A stretch of 36,114 nucleotides of DNA, taken from Sulfurovum sp. (lineage in GTDB: Bacteria; Campylobacterota; Campylobacteria; Campylobacterales; Sulfurovaceae). This document shows, piece after piece, positions 33,783 to 36,114 of this stretch (its first letter is position 1; every line of letters begins with the position of its first letter). The position numbers and the translations under genes are program-made. The notes under the pieces were generated by a model. It ran no database searches and was not told the DNA's origin. It worked only from the letters and a program-made list of their open reading frames with translations. Location: contig JALWLU010000168.1 of NCBI GenBank assembly GCA_026996325.1, positions 1-36,114 on the forward strand, read 5' to 3'.

Positions 33783-34172
33783 ATGTTTGAGCTACAGGAA
33801 GAGGGTGCCTCCTCAAACGAGAAGCGTTTCAGCCCGGAAGAGAAGAAGAAGATCATGGAGAGGCTGAATGAACGCAGGCGTCAGGAACAGAAGAGCAAAG
33901 AGGCGATACGGCGCTACCTCTCGAGAAAGAAGATTTACAATTATCAGGGCAGAGAGTACTACAAAATAAAAGACTACAAGTACAGTTTCTACATCAGCAA
34001 AGAGGTGATGGAATCACTTGCCGATACAGTTGTGGAAGTGGAGCTTGAACGCAGCGGCTATACTGCCAACCGGAAGCAGAAAGGTTTCATCAAGTGGGAC
34101 CCGGTGCGCCAGAGCATTCTGGTCTCACTGAGCAAGGTACGTATCTACTACAAACCTTTCGAAGTGGAGTAG
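33783..34172 (+). CDS. Hypothetical basic protein (129-130 aa)
   Basis: MFELQEEGASSNEKRFSPEEKKKIMERLNERRRQEQKSKEAIRRYLSRKKIYNYQGREYYKIKDYKYSFYISKE... Confidence 0.7.
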   Translation: MFELQEEGASSNEKRFSPEEKKKIMERLNERRRQEQKSKEAIRRYLSRKKIYNYQGREYYKIKDYKYSFYISKEVMESLADTVVEVELERSGYTANRKQKGFIKWDPVRQSILVSLSKVRIYYKPFEVE

Positions 34173-34173
34173 T

Positions 34174-34371
34174 TTAGAATTCGAATCCGCCGCCGGTTCC
34201 TTTGTTCATACTGTCGTAGACCGCTTTGACATAGGCATCACGCAGTTCACATACAAGCAGCTTCTCACACTGCATACAGCTTGTTACTTGCTTCTCCTGT
34301 TGACACTTTTTCAGTTCTTCGGTTTTGACACGAAGGGCGATCTCCCACTCATCCAGTACCGCTTCAGCCAT
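34174..34371 (-). CDS. Small cysteine-containing hypothetical protein (65 aa)
   Basis: KKCQQEKQVTSCMQCEKLLVCELRDAYVKAVYDSMNKGTGGGFEF; start overlaps the fbp stop (TAATG). Confidence 0.75.
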   Translation of the reverse strand: MAEAVLDEWEIALRVKTEELKKCQQEKQVTSCMQCEKLLVCELRDAYVKAVYDSMNKGTGGGFEF

Positions 34372-35225
34372 TACGCTTTGACTCCGTAGGCAACTTTAAG
34401 CTTTTCTATCTCATAGTTGGAGCCAAAGAAGCAGGGGCTGGTGTCGTGCGGATGGGAGGGGACAAGTTCCATCAGGCGTCTTCCCTTGTGGTCGATGGCC
34501 TGACCGCCTGCCTGTTCATAGATAAACGCAAAGGGGATCACTTCAAAAAGCTGACGCAGCTTTCCGTCGGGTTTGTCAGACGTGCCGGGATACGAGAAGA
34601 TACCGCCACCTTTGAGGAGTATCTGGTGCAGGTCCGGAACCATACCGCCCGAGTAGCGTAGACGATACCCCTCTGCGAAGAGATCGTCGACGAAACTCTT
34701 GTGGTAGTCGCACCAGTTCTGCTGTGTACCGCCGGGAGCGTTGAGCTTGCCTTTTTCGTTCAGCACGAGCTCCTTGCAGACAAGGTTGAAATAACCTTCT
34801 CCGGCACGGTAGTGCATGGGGCGTTCGCCTCTTATCGCACGAACGATCTCGATGCGTGGTCCGTAGACGACGTAGGCGGAGGCAACGAGGTTCTCAGCCT
34901 TCAGCTCACCTTCATAGATGCCGAAGATGGAGCCGACAGAGAGGTTGACATCGGCAAGGCTGGAGCCATCGAGCGGATCGTAACAGATGGTGTACTTGCC
35001 ATCTGTATGCAACTGCAGCTCTCCCTCTTTCTCTTCACTCACAAGCGATTTGACAAGCGGCACGTTTTTGAAAGCCTCTTCGATGATGTAGTCACTTTTG
35101 ACATCGAGCTTGAGCTGGTCTTCGCCTGAAGAGTTCTCCGTATCGCAGTAGCCGAGATCTTCGGTCTTAATGGCGTTGTCTATTTTTAGGGCGCACTGTT
35201 CAATTGTTTCGAATATGGTATGCAT
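34371..35225 (-). CDS. fbp: Class 1 fructose-1,6-bisphosphatase
   Basis: [53 protein letters not shown]; start MHTIF at 35225. Confidence 0.93.
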   Translation of the reverse strand: MHTIFETIEQCALKIDNAIKTEDLGYCDTENSSGEDQLKLDVKSDYIIEEAFKNVPLVKSLVSEEKEGELQLHTDGKYTICYDPLDGSSLADVNLSVGSIFGIYEGELKAENLVASAYVVYGPRIEIVRAIRGERPMHYRAGEGYFNLVCKELVLNEKGKLNAPGGTQQNWCDYHKSFVDDLFAEGYRLRYSGGMVPDLHQILLKGGGIFSYPGTSDKPDGKLRQLFEVIPFAFIYEQAGGQAIDHKGRRLMELVPSHPHDTSPCFFGSNYEIEKLKVAYGVKA

Positions 35226-35235
35226 TGGTGGTCCT

Positions 35236-35733
35236 TTATATGGCTTTTGCGTTGTTGTCGATCCACGACAGGATGGCATCGAGGTCATTGAGATCGAGAA
35301 TATCGATATTCTCGGGAATTTCGTAGGCAGCGAGGTTAACCGTATCATCTACAGCGATCGCTTCGGAGCAGGCGAAGTAGCTCTCGTCGATGCCACCCCT
35401 GAAGATGGCAATTCGGGGCAGGGGAAGGGTTTTGAGGCCTTCAACGAGCAGTATGTCGAAATCGTTTACCATGGAAACGATCTCGTCAAGCCTCTTTTCT
35501 CGGTGTGAAAAGTAGGTGGTACGTGTGGGTGAAGTAACAACGACCTCCGCACCTGTCTGGAAGAATCGGTAGCTGTCTTTGCCCGCGACATCGAACTGCG
35601 CCTTGTCTTTTGGGTCGTTCTTGACAATGGCAACTTTGCGTGTTTGTATAAGCGCTTTAGCGACCTTTTCCACAAGTGTGGTCTTGCCGCTTCCTGAGGG
35701 GCCTGTAAAGGCGATGGCAACTCTGGTTCTCAC
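35236..35733 (-). CDS. mobB: Molybdopterin-guanine dinucleotide biosynthesis protein B
   Basis: [23 protein letters not shown]-loop; [32 protein letters not shown]. Confidence 0.92.
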   Translation of the reverse strand: MRTRVAIAFTGPSGSGKTTLVEKVAKALIQTRKVAIVKNDPKDKAQFDVAGKDSYRFFQTGAEVVVTSPTRTTYFSHREKRLDEIVSMVNDFDILLVEGLKTLPLPRIAIFRGGIDESYFACSEAIAVDDTVNLAAYEIPENIDILDLNDLDAILSWIDNNAKAI

Positions 35734-35827
35734 ACGGTTTCCTTCGGTAGTTAAGTAGTGGGATTATACATCAACCTTTATTGAAACTATGTTAAAATCG
35801 CTCAAGCAATCAAAAGAAGGAGCAGCG

Positions 35828-36114
35828 ATGCGGACAATAACGGCAGCACTCTCTTTCGGGCTCCTTCTTGTCGGCTGTTCAACGAAAGAGTATACGAAAC
35901 TCGAGCAGTCGTACGAAAAAGAGAAAGCCTACCATGCCAAGCTCATCAAGACCGAAAAAGCGCAGATTTATGAAGATGGCCTTACCAAGCTGCTCCTGAC
36001 AGCAACCTACCTCAATGAACAGAACGCTTCCAAAAACGCTTCAGAAGAGGATGAGCGCTTCATTGTCGGACTCTATGTTGATGAGAGTATGGACAACAGC
36101 GTGCTGAACGACTT
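35828..36114 (+). CDS. Lipoprotein of unknown function; 3' end truncated by window edge
   Basis: Lipobox MRTITAALSFGLLLVGCSTKEYTKLEQSYEKEK; RBS agaaggag; open to end of window. Confidence 0.8.
   Translation, partial: MRTITAALSFGLLLVGCSTKEYTKLEQSYEKEKAYHAKLIKTEKAQIYEDGLTKLLLTATYLNEQNASKNASEEDERFIVGLYVDESMDNSVLND

Overview
The window looks like chromosomal DNA from a Campylobacterota-type (Sulfurovum/Sulfurimonas-like) bacterium. That assignment is inferred from gene content and protein style; no search was run. It is densely packed with about 40 CDSs. Most are housekeeping or stress genes: MBL-fold hydrolases, a secreted Hsp20, a LOG-family protein, DedA, gpmA, a P-type H+-ATPase, an SQR-like flavoprotein, MgtC/DUF4010, superoxide reductase, cardiolipin synthase, an EEP-family protein, a Suv3-like RNA helicase, HdeD, an APC permease, EI24, thioredoxin, ClC, MtfA and signal peptidase genes, a YwqK/MORN-like repeat protein, a patatin, metG, GIY-YIG, fbp and mobB. 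One IS5-like element lies at about 14.86-16.42 kb, and its transposase is interrupted by a single in-frame TAG. The most interesting non-coding signal is a modular family of extragenic palindromes in four intergenic islands (about 14.64-14.86, 16.51-16.60, 19.52-19.80 and 30.21-30.48 kb). They share a module order, and the stems change by compensatory base pairs between copies. Other notable points are a cardiolipin synthase whose conserved N-terminus has no ATG/GTG/TTG start (an ATC sits at ideal Shine-Dalgarno spacing), a superoxide reductase with a DRHSP loop in place of EKHxP, an exported Hsp20 with an operator-like promoter, and a Suv3-like helicase with a zinc ribbon and RG-rich tail. 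No CRISPR array, tRNA or rRNA was recognised.
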